Below, one piece after another: positions 1 through 8,220 of a DNA stretch of 38,461 nt. The notes under the pieces are model-generated. The model ran no database searches, had not been told where the DNA came from, and saw only the letters and a list, made by a program, of their open reading frames with translations. The translations under genes and the position numbers were made by a program. The stretch is from Bacillota bacterium (lineage in GTDB: Bacteria; Bacillota; Sulfobacillia; JAUYEG01): positions 1 to 38,461 of the forward strand of contig JAUYEG010000146.1 of NCBI GenBank assembly GCA_030691505.1, given 5' to 3'. Numbering within the stretch: the first letter of the stretch is position 1; each line of letters begins with the position of its first letter.

Positions 1-1418
1 ACCTCAACCTGCAGCCCGGCGAGTTGCCCGGTGACGAAGTCTGCCTTGGCCGTGGTTTCGTCGCACAGGAATTGCACCTCGGCGGGTCCGACCCGGCTGA
101 CGCCGCTGTGCTGCACCGCGTTGCGGATCAGGGAGGCACGAAGCCCGTCGAGCGGAATGTCTCTGGCCTGTAGCTGGCCGGGATGCAGGGGGATGACGAT
201 GGCCTGACCTGGACGGTTGTCGGCGGGATCGCCGCGGCGCACCTCGATTCCGTTGTCGCGGGCGAAGGTCAGCTGGGCGGTGGGGTGTTTGCCCGCCCCG
301 GTGTACTCCGTCTCCTGCACGACGACTATCTGGCCGGCGTCCATCTCGCGCGCCAGGGCCATCGCGGCGGCCAGCGAGGTGTTGCCCGCAGGCCCGCGCT
401 CCAACCCCTCAAGCTGGGCCAGAACCTCGGTTACGTAAAAGACCTCGCCCTGGGTGACCGTCACGTAGCGGTCCATGTACCGGAGCGGCCGGGCCGCGTT
501 GCGCGGCACGTCGGCGCGGTCGGGCCAGGTCGCGAAGGGCACCCCGAACCCGGTATGACCGGTCGTAAACGACTTGCGATTGAAATCCCTGTCGCTAGCC
601 ATGTGCAGCCCGGAAAGGTCCACGCTTGCAGCTATCACCTGCGTACGCGTACAGCCTGCCTTGCGCAGCCCCCTGGCGGTGCCGGTCACGTTGCCGCCGC
701 CGGCGTGCGTGACCACGACGACGTCCGGATCGCGGCCCTCGCGGGCCCTGAGCTGCTCGGCGATTTCGAGGCCGATGGTCTCGATGCCCGCCACGCCGAA
801 CGGCGTGTAGAGCGAAGCGTTGAAGTAGCCGGTATCCTCCAGAACCAACAAGAAGACGTAGAAAAGCTCGGGCCCGACCGTCAGTTGCAGCACCTCGGCG
901 CCGTAGGCCTCGCACTTGCGTCCCTTCTCGACGATCTCCGGCTGCCCGACGCCGCGGCTGTCCCAAACCTCCTGCACGATGATGCACGCCAGGCCGCGCA
1001 TGCAGGCCTGCGACGCAAGGCCGGCCCCGTAGTTGCCGCTGGTCGCCGCGGCCACTCCCGGATACCCGAGCCGCTGCGCCTGGCAGACGGAGAGCGCCGC
1101 GCGCCGCGCCTTGAAGCTGCCGCCGGGGTTGGCGGCCTCATCCTTGACGAAAATGCGCGCCCCCTTGCCTGACGCGGACACGGCCCGGACAAGCCGGGTG
1201 ACGTTGCGCAGTTCGAGCAGCGGGGTGTCGCCCACGCCGGTTTCGCGCTGTATGCGGCGCGTCTCATCGATGCTGAAACCGGTCCGGGTCATCATCGCCT
1301 CGTAGTCAAAGGACAGCGGGCCGCGCTCGAAGGCGCTGTAGTCGATGCCCACCGCCCGCCGGACGATCTCGCCGCGGCGGGCCATGACGGCGGCGTAGTC
1401 ACGGGGCAGCCCGCTCAT
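1..1418 (-). CDS. ortB: 2-amino-4-ketopentanoate thiolase, beta subunit (partial, C-terminus off the left edge)
   Basis: I translated this frame by hand from an ATG at 1418; it stays open to the left edge (about 472 codons), close to the usual OrtB length, so only a few residues should be missing. It is a fold-type II PLP enzyme: the Schiff-base lysine is about K103 in NPGGSFKAR, followed by a TSGNYG substrate loop and a glycine-rich phosphate loop (HAGGGNVTG). OrtB carries PLP in the OrtAB thiolase, which cleaves 2-amino-4-ketopentanoate with CoA to acetyl-CoA and alanine, the last step of anaerobic ornithine oxidation. Its ATG overlaps the ortA stop (ATGA), so the two are probably translationally coupled. 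The family call rests on the residues seen and on the ord-ortA-ortB order; threonine synthase-like enzymes share the fold but not this neighbourhood. Confidence 0.9.
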   Translation of the reverse strand, partial: MSGLPRDYAAVMARRGEIVRRAVGIDYSAFERGPLSFDYEAMMTRTGFSIDETRRIQRETGVGDTPLLELRNVTRLVRAVSASGKGARIFVKDEAANPGGSFKARRAALSVCQAQRLGYPGVAAATSGNYGAGLASQACMRGLACIIVQEVWDSRGVGQPEIVEKGRKCEAYGAEVLQLTVGPELFYVFLLVLEDTGYFNASLYTPFGVAGIETIGLEIAEQLRAREGRDPDVVVVTHAGGGNVTGTARGLRKAGCTRTQVIAASVDLSGLHMASDRDFNRKSFTTGHTGFGVPFATWPDRADVPRNAARPLRYMDRYVTVTQGEVFYVTEVLAQLEGLERGPAGNTSLAAAMALAREMDAGQIVVVQETEYTGAGKHPTAQLTFARDNGIEVRRGDPADNRPGQAIVIPLHPGQLQARDIPLDGLRASLIRNAVQHSGVSRVGPAEVQFLCDETTAKADFVTGQLAGLQVE

Positions 1419-1801
1419 TTCCGCCCGGCCTCCTCCCGGCCCGGCGGGGCGGCGTTGGGCGCGGCCGCGCCTGGGGCGGCGGGGCCCTGACCGAGCAGGG
1501 CCCGGACCTCGGGACCGATCGCCAGCAGTTCGGGCACCGGCCGCCCGAAATCGTGGCCGTATGCGGGCTCGATCGCGACCAGCCGCCCGCGCAGGCGGCG
1601 GGCGGCGAGGGTCTGGATTTCGACCTCGTCACCCAAGCCGGCGCTTTGCGTCAGCAGGAACCCCTTGACCCGCATCTCGAGCGGCACGGTCTTGGTTTCC
1701 GCGGGCACCTGGGGCGCACGTTCGCCGGCGGGCAAAACGACGCTGTGCACCTGGACCCAATCGCCCCGCATTGCAGTGACCTTGCCGGACATCGCGCTCA
1801 T
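1415..1801 (-). CDS. ortA: 2-amino-4-ketopentanoate thiolase, alpha subunit
   Basis: This small protein of about 128 residues has the OrtA hallmark block near its N-terminus (GDWVQVHSVVL, then RAPQVP and VPLEMRVKGF). OrtA is the small subunit of the PLP-dependent thiolase that splits 2-amino-4-ketopentanoate. The frame is open further upstream into ord, but the family begins just before GDWVQ, so the start must be one of three ATGs at 1801, 1792 or 1771. I give 1801, two bases after the ord stop; 1792 is equally possible because GATAGGGATGAG could serve as its ribosome binding site. The last 25 residues or so are rich in Ala, Pro and Gly and look like a disordered tail. The stop overlaps the ortB start by four bases. 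Confidence 0.87.
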   Translation of the reverse strand: MSAMSGKVTAMRGDWVQVHSVVLPAGERAPQVPAETKTVPLEMRVKGFLLTQSAGLGDEVEIQTLAARRLRGRLVAIEPAYGHDFGRPVPELLAIGPEVRALLGQGPAAPGAAAPNAAPPGREEAGRK

Positions 1802-1803
1802 CC

Positions 1804-2868
1804 CTATCTGGTCACACTCCGCAGATCGCCCATAGTGGCGCGGGGTATCGGCAACTTGCTCATGTCGGTCAGGCCTGGGGCGGCGTCCACCACGGCCGGG
1901 ATCATGTTGACCGCCACGGCGACCGTGCCGGCGCCGCCGGCGATCTCCGGCTTTATCGCCAGGCTGATCGGCGGGCTGCCGTCGATCCACACGTAGTCGC
2001 CCGTCTCGATGCCCTCGGCCTCGGGGTGTATCTGCTGGGGGTGGTCAAGCTCGATCAGCGCCTTGTCTCCACGGTACGCTCTGGCGACGTGCCTGCAGCC
2101 GGCGACCTGGCCCGGTTTGATCCGGGTGTACGGAGACGACCGTGCGGTCTTGGAGATAATCGGCTGGCGTTCCTCGCGTATCTCGTCGAGGGTCCAGCCG
2201 AGCGCGGCCGCAATCATGGCCATGGACTCCGGGAAGCCCACATGCCCGACAATCGTGCCCTGCTCAAGACCGCGCTGAAACTCCTCCGGGGTGGTTCCCA
2301 CGCCCTGGGTGCGCAGCACCGTCGGGCCGAACGGGGACAGGTCATTGATCCTCCGGGCACGGACCGCATCCACCTGCCCGCACACCCCGGTCAGGGCAAT
2401 GATCAGCGTGTCGAGAACAAACCCCGGGTTGATGCCCGTGCCGAGAACCGTCACCCGGTGCTTGCGGGCCGCGCTATCGAGTCTGGCGGCCAACTCGGGG
2501 TTTCGACGCCAGGGGTAGGTCATCTCCTCGGCGATCGTTATGACGTTGACGCCCGCGGTGATTGCGTCGAGGATGTCCTGCTCCTGATCGGCGGCAAACG
2601 AGCCGGTCGCGATGAGGACCACGTCGGCTCCGTCTGTTGGCAGCGCTTCACTGAACGTTGGGGCTATCGGGACCCCCAGCCGGCGTTCCAGCCCCAGCGC
2701 GTCGCCCAGGTCCTGGCCGGGATGGGCGGGCGCGAAAGTCGTGGCCCCGACGGATCTAAGGCGCGGTTTTAGCTGCACAAGGTGGGCCATGCCCGTGCCC
2801 ATGGCTCCGAGTCCCCAGTGGACCACGCGAATATCCCGCACGCCGCAACCCCCGTCCCGAACCCTCAT
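1804..2868 (-). CDS. ord: 2,4-diaminopentanoate dehydrogenase
   Basis: This NAD(P)-dependent dehydrogenase oxidatively deaminates 2,4-diaminopentanoate to 2-amino-4-ketopentanoate, the substrate of OrtAB. It begins with a Rossmann dinucleotide motif (HWGLGAMGTGMA) and then the dihydrodipicolinate-reductase-like fold typical of the family, including a GTGINPGF segment in the middle and a C-terminal VNMIPAVVDAAPGL block. The frame is open upstream to a TTG at 2946, but that extension looks non-homologous. I choose the ATG at 2868 (about 354 residues, near family length); a GTG at 2841, preceded by GGGGG and directly before the Rossmann strand, is a good alternative. First gene of the ord-ortA-ortB operon, with two bases between its stop and ortA. 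The preceding pathway enzymes (ornithine racemase, D-ornithine aminomutase) are not in the window. Confidence 0.9.
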   Translation of the reverse strand: MRVRDGGCGVRDIRVVHWGLGAMGTGMAHLVQLKPRLRSVGATTFAPAHPGQDLGDALGLERRLGVPIAPTFSEALPTDGADVVLIATGSFAADQEQDILDAITAGVNVITIAEEMTYPWRRNPELAARLDSAARKHRVTVLGTGINPGFVLDTLIIALTGVCGQVDAVRARRINDLSPFGPTVLRTQGVGTTPEEFQRGLEQGTIVGHVGFPESMAMIAAALGWTLDEIREERQPIISKTARSSPYTRIKPGQVAGCRHVARAYRGDKALIELDHPQQIHPEAEGIETGDYVWIDGSPPISLAIKPEIAGGAGTVAVAVNMIPAVVDAAPGLTDMSKLPIPRATMGDLRSVTR

Positions 2869-3218
2869 CCCCCAGGCCGCCGCCAGTCCGGGGCTGACCT
2901 GTTGGTTTGACAGAGTCCGGTCTTTATTCATTGGTGCATAAACCAAATCCTGCCGTCACAGGCAAGGTGCTCCTCCCGGCAAAGCGCGGAAACGAAGCCG
3001 CCGCAACTCACCGAGACGGCCCCGGTCTAGCTGCGCAGGCTCCGAGATAGCTATGCCCGCAATATGCGATGACCGGGCAAGACGCTGGGCTGCCGGCCTG
3101 GCGTGGCAAGGCGGCGCGCGGCGGCGCAGCGGCGCATGGTGAGGCATGGCCGGCGCATCGCACGGCTGGTGGCGGCACGTTGATGAGACGGCGCTGACCT
3201 GCGGGTTTTCGTGCTACC
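2869..3218. other. Divergent intergenic region between ord and the DMT transporter
   Basis: About 350 bases separate the two divergent genes. Several reading frames are open on both strands but none shows a recognisable protein or a good ribosome binding site. A GGGAGGAG on the minus strand lies near 2970, too far from the chosen ord start to set it. I see no clear promoter, riboswitch or terminator; promoters for both flanking genes should lie here. Confidence 0.5.
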
Positions 3219-4196
3219 ATGGAACGCATGGAGAACGATCGCCTGGCGCGCCGCCGCCTTGTCGCCGACATGCTGCTGCTGCTGGTAGCCCTGGTCTGGG
3301 GATCGACCTTCGTCATCGTCAAACAGGCGCTGGCGGAGATCAGGCCCCTCGCCTATCTGGCCGTTCGTTTTGCGCTGGCCTGCCTGCTGCTGCTGCCCTT
3401 CTACGGGCGCCGGGTCGTTGCCGGAGGCCGCGCGTGCCTCGCCCAGGGAACAATGATCGGTCTCTTCCTTTTCCTCGGATATGCCTTTCAGACGACGGGC
3501 CTGCAGTGGACCACCGCAGGCAAGACCGGATTCATCACCGGGATGTCGGTGGTGATCGTGCCCCTGCTGTCGGTGGCGCTTCTGAAGCAGACGCCGCGCC
3601 GTGACAGCGTGGTGGGCGTGGGGCTCGCGGTAGCCGGGTTGGCCGTGCTCACGCTCAAGGATTCGCTGGTGCCGGGCAGGGGCGACCTGTTCGTGCTCGC
3701 TTGCGCCGGGTGCTTCGCGCTGCACATCATCGCGGTCGGCAAGTACAGCGGGCACACGGGGGCGGATGCGGGAGCGCTCGCGACCGTGCAGATCGGGGCC
3801 GCTTCAGTGTTTGCCGCCCTGGCGTCCGGCCTCGCCGAAAAGGACTACTGGCAGGGCATCGGCGGCCTGACGGGCATACCGGATGCGGCCTGGCCGGCTA
3901 TCATCGCAACGGCGATATTCGCGACAGCCGGCGCCTTCCTGGTTCAAAACCTGGCCCAGCGGCACACCACGCCAACCCACACGGCGCTGCTGTTCAGCAT
4001 GGAGCCCGTGTTTGCGGCGGTGTTCGCCTATCTCCTGGCCGGGGAGTCGCTCGGTGTGCGCGGCGCGCTGGGCGGGCTGCTGATGTTGGCCGGCATGTTG
4101 GTCGCCGAGGTCGAGCCTTTGCGGCGGAGCGGGGCGGGAGGCCGGAGGCGGGAACCGCCGGCTCCCATCCGCGCCGAGCGCTCACCAGGTGCGTAG
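3219..4196 (+). CDS. DMT-superfamily (EamA) membrane transporter
   Basis: The protein has 325 residues with about ten hydrophobic membrane segments arranged as two EamA repeats, the standard layout of drug/metabolite exporters. The first segment contains the typical ALVWGSTFVIVK motif, and the fourth carries GYAFQTTGLQWTTAGKTGFI, matching the family pattern after the third helix. The second half ends with TALLFSMEPVFAAVFAYLLAGE, also characteristic. A soluble, Arg/Gly/Pro-rich tail of about 25 residues follows. Two ATGs (3219 and 3228) are possible; neither has a strong ribosome binding site. Substrate cannot be read from sequence; export of an amino acid or related metabolite is common in the family and would suit the neighbourhood, but that is inference. 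Confidence 0.9.
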   Translation: MERMENDRLARRRLVADMLLLLVALVWGSTFVIVKQALAEIRPLAYLAVRFALACLLLLPFYGRRVVAGGRACLAQGTMIGLFLFLGYAFQTTGLQWTTAGKTGFITGMSVVIVPLLSVALLKQTPRRDSVVGVGLAVAGLAVLTLKDSLVPGRGDLFVLACAGCFALHIIAVGKYSGHTGADAGALATVQIGAASVFAALASGLAEKDYWQGIGGLTGIPDAAWPAIIATAIFATAGAFLVQNLAQRHTTPTHTALLFSMEPVFAAVFAYLLAGESLGVRGALGGLLMLAGMLVAEVEPLRRSGAGGRRREPPAPIRAERSPGA

Positions 4197-4322
4197 CGGC
4201 TATTGACGGTCGGCCCGCCGCTGCCATACCCTCCATGTAGAAGCCACACACCATCCAGAGACTCCCCTGGGGAAAAAGCCGGCGCCTCGAGAACTTGATC
4301 CACCACGCGGGAGGTCGGGCCA

Positions 4323-4712
4323 ATGGCAGACATGGAGAAGATCACGATCAATATCGCACCTGTCGACCTGGGACGGATTGACGTGCTGGTCGAAGAGGGT
4401 TTCTACCAGAATCGGAGCGACCTTATCCGCGCCGCGATCCGCAGGGAGCTCGACCAGCACGAGGCTGTACTGGCCGCCAAGACGGCGTCCAGCGCGGGCT
4501 GGTCGGCCGGGGTGGTCCGCTACAGCCGGACGGATCTCGAACGCATGGCGCGCGAGAGCCAGAAGGTGGACGTCAGCGGCACCGGCAGCCTGATCATCGA
4601 GGCCGACGTGCCGGCCTCGCTGGTGGAGTGGGTGTTTGGCCGCGTCAAGTGGTACGGCACGGTCGACGCAAGCCCGGCCGTGCGCCGGGTGCTGGACCGC
4701 AAGCGCAACTAG
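4323..4712 (+). CDS. Ribbon-helix-helix (CopG-type) transcriptional regulator
   Basis: This protein of 129 residues has an N-terminal ribbon-helix-helix DNA-binding domain at about residues 5-43: a beta strand (KITINIAP), then a helix (DLGRIDVLVEEGF) and a second helix (NRSDLIRAAIRREL). Such domains bind operators as dimers. The C-terminal 75 residues are not a known catalytic domain in my reading; they contain a predicted beta-rich segment ending in FGRVKWYGTVDASPAVRRVL, a pattern I have seen at the end of larger RHH regulators. The ATG at 4323 has a good GGGAGGT eight bases upstream. The gene lies 13 bases before the next gene on the same strand, so the pair is probably co-transcribed. An antitoxin role is possible, but the partner does not look like a known toxin. 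Confidence 0.8.
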   Translation: MADMEKITINIAPVDLGRIDVLVEEGFYQNRSDLIRAAIRRELDQHEAVLAAKTASSAGWSAGVVRYSRTDLERMARESQKVDVSGTGSLIIEADVPASLVEWVFGRVKWYGTVDASPAVRRVLDRKRN

Positions 4713-4725
4713 GGACAGTTGACCG

Positions 4726-5583
4726 GTGGTGGGTGAGGGTGGGAATGGGGATGGCTCCGTGACGGGGCGGCTGGAAGACCCATGGCCGTGTCTGTGGAGA
4801 AAGCTCGTCTCGGGGGAATGGACCGCAGACGATCTCCGTCCGCTTGTTCCGGGTTCCGAGACAGCCGTCATGTCCGTGCTCAAGGAATTCTCAGCGCTGC
4901 TGCGGTCCAGGCAGGTTGGCGGGATAAGTCCGGACCAGGCGATTGCCCTGCCCGGCCGTACGATCTACCATTTCCACGTGGAACCCCAGGGGGCAGCCTT
5001 CTCGGTCACCGTGGCGATGGACCAAGGCCGCTGGCGCCTCCAGCATCTGGAGTCCATCCGGGTCGACCTATCTGAATTGCCGTCGCTTCCCTGCCCGGGC
5101 GATTCATTGCCCACAATGACCGAAGAGACGCTCGCCTGGATCAGGGCGGAGTTCGAGGCTACGGAAAGAGCCAGGCTGTTTGCCCACCTCTGTCGGGCAG
5201 CATCGCGTGACTTCGCCCTCGGCTGGTTCAGGGACGGTGCGGGGTTCCTGCTCGCCGCCAGGGCCTGGCTCCCGCAACTGGAACCGCGGGTGGCGTTCAT
5301 CTGGTTCGCCGCCTGGAGTGAAGCCCATCTACGGGGCAATCCCGTTATCCTTGAGCGGGCCGACCACGGCGGGGGCGTGCTGCGTCTCACCAGGCCGCTG
5401 CACAGGGAGTTGTACGCACGCACCAGCCATCTCCGCAACCAGATCAGCCTTGAGGACTACGAGAGCATCTTCCGCACCATGTGGGAAGACCGCGCGGAGA
5501 AAGCAGGCTGGGAGCTCAGGATCACGGACGGTGAGCAGGTGGTGCTTCGCTTTCTCCCTTGTGTCGGGGGAGTGGAGGAGTAG
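4726..5583 (+). CDS. Conserved-looking protein of unknown function
   Basis: I do not recognise this 285-residue protein. It starts with GTG (4726), with further GTGs at 4729 and 4759 as alternatives. There is no signal peptide or membrane segment. The N-terminal half (residues 45-125) alternates hydrophobic strands and looks like an alpha/beta domain. The C-terminal half has a Trp- and Arg-rich helical stretch (residues 140-210, with WFRDGAGF and WFAAWSEAH) and ends in a short beta segment (WELRITDGEQVVLRF). Composition and codon use match the neighbours and argue for a real gene. It sits 13 bases after the RHH regulator, suggesting an operon. A short acidic tail (GGVEE) ends the protein. Confidence 0.65.
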   Translation: MVGEGGNGDGSVTGRLEDPWPCLWRKLVSGEWTADDLRPLVPGSETAVMSVLKEFSALLRSRQVGGISPDQAIALPGRTIYHFHVEPQGAAFSVTVAMDQGRWRLQHLESIRVDLSELPSLPCPGDSLPTMTEETLAWIRAEFEATERARLFAHLCRAASRDFALGWFRDGAGFLLAARAWLPQLEPRVAFIWFAAWSEAHLRGNPVILERADHGGGVLRLTRPLHRELYARTSHLRNQISLEDYESIFRTMWEDRAEKAGWELRITDGEQVVLRFLPCVGGVEE

Positions 5584-5675
5584 CCTGGCGCAGGCTTGTC
5601 ACGCCGGATTCTGGTCCGGGTGGCCGGCCGCCCCGGTCGGGGGACGCCATCCCCTGGGTTCTGCTGTGGGGCCAT

Positions 5676-5752
5676 TGCACGTTTTTGGACAGATGCGTCT
5701 GAGGACCTGATCATTTGTGAGCAGGTTTGCCGACCGACCTGCACGTTTTTGG
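5676..5752. repeat. Pair of TGCACGTTTTTGG direct repeats
   Basis: The 13-base word TGCACGTTTTTGG occurs exactly at 5676-5688 and again at 5740-5752, 64 bases start to start, each followed by ACAG or GCAG. The second copy is flanked by a short inverted repeat, CCTGC before and GCAGG after. The T5 run stands out in GC-rich surroundings. The repeats lie 97 to 173 bases before the start of the cupin-HTH regulator, so they may be operator sites; ends of a lost mobile element are an alternative. Confidence 0.6.
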
Positions 5753-5760
5753 GCAGGTTG

Positions 5761-5815
5761 CCCTCGCCGCCCTCGCCGCCCTCCCCGCCCCTCACCCCGC
5801 CCCCGCGCTCCCGCA
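5761..5815. repeat. Polypyrimidine 9-base tandem repeat
   Basis: Two exact copies of CCCTCGCCG (5761-5769 and 5770-5778) and a third with one change (5779-5787) start a nearly pure pyrimidine tract that runs to about 5815. It lies just before the chosen start of the cupin-HTH gene, and would encode Arg/Pro-rich junk if translation began further upstream, which is one reason I reject the longer open frame. Confidence 0.7.
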
Positions 5816-5848
5816 TACCATGGGAGGACTACCGCAGGCAGACGGGTG

Positions 5849-6763
5849 ATGGCGTTCTTGGTGTCGGATTATGTCGAAGGGCTCGGCGCGCCGCCGGATG
5901 GGTGGCGCCGCAAGCCATGGGGCAGCGAGTGGACGTGGACGCGCACCGGTGGATACGCGGGAAAGCTGCTGTGGGTTGAGACTGGGCACGCGCTCAGCCT
6001 GCAATACCATGCGGAAAAAGAGGAATCCATGCTCTGCCTGGAAGGCCTGGCCCTTCTGCTGGTCGGCCGCGGCGTCGTCGGCCTTGAGCCGGGCCGGAGC
6101 GCTCACATACCACCTGGCACGCCTCACCGGCTGGCGGCGCTGACCGACACCCTGATCGCCGAGGTATCCACTCCGCAGCTAGAAGACGTAATACGTTTGT
6201 CTGACGACTACGGTCGCGTTGACGTTGACGTTGAAACGCCTAGGCATACCACAGAATTAGTTGGTGCTGATCCTGTCGAAACCTGGACTGACAGCAGGAA
6301 CCTGACCGCCCCTGCGGAGTATAAACGCCCCATGGCCCGCGATAGCAGACTCGCCAGCATTGCGATTATGTTGGCCTCAGGACAGCGGCTCCGTGCTTGC
6401 GATCTCGCAAGCCGATTTCGCGTTAGCGAGAGGACCGTTTACCGCGACATGCAGCGTCTGGCCGACCAGGGGTTTCCGCTCGCGGCGTTTCCGGGTCCCA
6501 ACGGAGGCTACGCGATCTACGGCAACGCCGGTCCACGCCAGATCCAGCTGGAACTGGACGAAGCTGTCGCCCTGGCCATCGGCGCCGGTCTGGCTACACG
6601 GCTGGTTACGGGCGATGAGGCGGGTGCGGCAAAGCGGGCCCTGGTCAAGATCCAGGCCGCCCTGCCGGATGCGGTTTCATTTGCGCTCCCGGACATGCTT
6701 GGCCTGTTTGAAGGCGCAAGCGGTGTCCTGTCCGGCCCCCGGCGCGTCAAGACCGCACGCTAG
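5849..6763 (+). CDS. Cupin and HTH (YafY-type) fusion regulator
   Basis: The protein has 304 residues. Residues about 1-115 form a cupin barrel like the type II phosphomannose isomerase family: KPWGSEW, then SLQYHAEKEESMLCLEGLA and later IPPGTPHRLAA, which contain the usual cupin 1 and cupin 2 histidines and glutamates. A polar linker of about 45 residues follows. Residues about 162-225 form an HTH_11 domain of the YafY/DeoR kind (ACDLASRFRVSERTVYRDMQRLADQGFPL, read in two pieces, then GPNGGYAIY). The remaining 75 residues match the helical linker that follows this HTH, but the WYL ligand domain is absent, so the cupin probably serves as the sensor. The ATG at 5849 is chosen because the longer frame reads through a repeat. 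An internal ATG at 6332 could make the HTH part alone. The linker DNA is visibly less GC-rich. Confidence 0.82.
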   Translation: MAFLVSDYVEGLGAPPDGWRRKPWGSEWTWTRTGGYAGKLLWVETGHALSLQYHAEKEESMLCLEGLALLLVGRGVVGLEPGRSAHIPPGTPHRLAALTDTLIAEVSTPQLEDVIRLSDDYGRVDVDVETPRHTTELVGADPVETWTDSRNLTAPAEYKRPMARDSRLASIAIMLASGQRLRACDLASRFRVSERTVYRDMQRLADQGFPLAAFPGPNGGYAIYGNAGPRQIQLELDEAVALAIGAGLATRLVTGDEAGAAKRALVKIQAALPDAVSFALPDMLGLFEGASGVLSGPRRVKTAR

Positions 6764-6795
6764 CCAGAGGCTCGGGCCCTGACCCTACCCTAACC

Positions 6796-7524
6796 CTACA
6801 CCAGGATCTGGCTCAGGAACGCCTGGGTACGCGGGTGCTGCGGGTTGTTGAATATATCCGCCGGGGCCCCCTGCTCGACAATCCTGCCGTGATCGATGAA
6901 CATCACCCGGCGCGCCACCTCGCGGGCAAACCCCATTTCGTGCGTCACGCAGAGCATGGTCATGCCGCTGTTGGCGAGGTCGGTCATGACGTCCAGGACT
7001 TCCTTGATCATCTCCGGGTCCAGCGCCGAAGTCGGCTCGTCAAACATCATGACCATCGGTTCCATCGCCAGGGCGCGGGCGATCGCCACGCGCTGCCTCT
7101 GGCCGCCCGAAAGCTCCGATGGGTAGGCGTTGGCCTTCTCGGGCAAACCAACGCGCTCCAGCAGTGCCATGGCCCGCTCATTGGCCTGCTCACGGGTGAG
7201 CTTGCGGACATGGATGGGCGCCAGCGTGATGTTCTCGATTGCCGTCTTATGGCTAAAGAGCTCGAAGTGCTGAAACACCATCCCAACTTCGGTGCGGATA
7301 CGGGAGAGGTCGCGTCCCTTGGACTTGTGGATCGCCTCGCCGTTGATGTACACCTCGCCGGACTGCACGGGCTCCAGCGCGTTGACGCACCGCAGCAGCG
7401 TGCTCTTGCCTGAGCCGCTGGCGCCGATGATGACGAGCACCTCACCCTTGGCCACCTCAAAGGCAATACCGTCGAGTACCTTCAGCGACCCGAACGACTT
7501 GTGGAGGTTCTCGACCTTAACCAA
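6796..7524 (-). CDS. Polar amino-acid ABC transporter, ATP-binding protein
   Basis: This 242-residue ATPase is of the GlnQ/HisP class that powers polar amino-acid uptake. It has Walker A (GASGSGKST), a Q-loop ([11 protein letters not shown]), the ABC signature (LSGGQRQR), Walker B ([12 protein letters not shown]) and the H-loop (VTHEMGFA). The frame is open upstream, but homology begins with [10 protein letters not shown], so I choose the TTG at 7524, which has AAAGGAGG ten bases upstream. This start overlaps the end of the permease gene by eight bases, so the two are translationally coupled. Last gene of a three-gene operon. Its stop lies 32 bases from the convergent cupin-HTH gene. Confidence 0.95.
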   Translation of the reverse strand: MVKVENLHKSFGSLKVLDGIAFEVAKGEVLVIIGASGSGKSTLLRCVNALEPVQSGEVYINGEAIHKSKGRDLSRIRTEVGMVFQHFELFSHKTAIENITLAPIHVRKLTREQANERAMALLERVGLPEKANAYPSELSGGQRQRVAIARALAMEPMVMMFDEPTSALDPEMIKEVLDVMTDLANSGMTMLCVTHEMGFAREVARRVMFIDHGRIVEQGAPADIFNNPQHPRTQAFLSQILV

Positions 7525-8191
7525 TGCGCGCCGTCCTCCTTTCGAACGCGCGGACCGCAAGAGACAACGGGTAGCAGATGACGAAGTAGAAACCAGCAAC
7601 CAACACATAGGGGTGGAAACCCAGGAACGTCGCGGCGGTCACCTTCTTGGCCGCGAAGGTCAGCTCCGTGTAGCCGAAAACGGATATGAGTGACGAGTCC
7701 TTGATGAGGCTGATGAACTGACCGGCCAGGGCCGGCAGGATCCGACGAAGGGCCTGGGGCAAGATGACCAGCATCATGGCCTGCGTACCTGTCATGCCAC
7801 AGGACAACGCCGCCTCCAGCTGGCCCTTGGAGATCGACTGGATCCCGGCCCGGACGATCTCGGCCACGTAGGCACCGGCGAATAACCCCAGACCGATCGC
7901 CATGGGGATAAAGCGGTTGCCGCTCCACAGCGGAGCCAGGCCGAAGTAGACAACGAACAGCTGGACAAGCAACGGCGTGTTGCGCACGAATTCGACGTAC
8001 ACCGTCGCCACCCCGGAAAGGTAGCTGCGTTTGGAAAGACGCATCACACCGGCCACGATGCCCAGCAGGGTTGCGATCAAAAGCGCCGCACCCGAGATGG
8101 CGATGGTCATCGGTATGCCTTGGATGTAGTTTGGCAGGTAGTCGAATGTCCGCTGCCACTTGAGCGGATCAAATGCCCCGATATCTCCCAT
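7517..8191 (-). CDS. Polar amino-acid ABC transporter, permease
   Basis: This is a 224-residue inner-membrane permease of the HisM/GlnP class with about five membrane segments. It carries the family's N-terminal signature ([15 protein letters not shown]) and the cytoplasmic coupling loop [21 protein letters not shown], here read in parts, that contacts the ATPase. Because only one permease gene is present, it should form a homodimer with two copies of the ATPase. The ATG at 8191 is preceded by GGAGGGTGATAT. It follows the binding-protein gene by 87 bases that contain a strong stem-loop, and overlaps the ATPase gene. The amino acid taken up cannot be told from the permease. Confidence 0.95.
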   Translation of the reverse strand: MGDIGAFDPLKWQRTFDYLPNYIQGIPMTIAISGAALLIATLLGIVAGVMRLSKRSYLSGVATVYVEFVRNTPLLVQLFVVYFGLAPLWSGNRFIPMAIGLGLFAGAYVAEIVRAGIQSISKGQLEAALSCGMTGTQAMMLVILPQALRRILPALAGQFISLIKDSSLISVFGYTELTFAAKKVTAATFLGFHPYVLVAGFYFVICYPLSLAVRAFERRTARIG

Positions 8192-8220
8192 ATATCACCC
8201 TCCGCCTTTCCAGAGGTGCT

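Noticed and set aside
183-1172. Long plus-strand open frame of 329 codons
   Set aside because: It is the complement of ortB, which has clear PLP motifs. High GC makes long mirror frames common.
6777-6797. CCCTA-type telomere-like run
   Set aside because: Only three imperfect units between two convergent genes; it is too short to mean anything.
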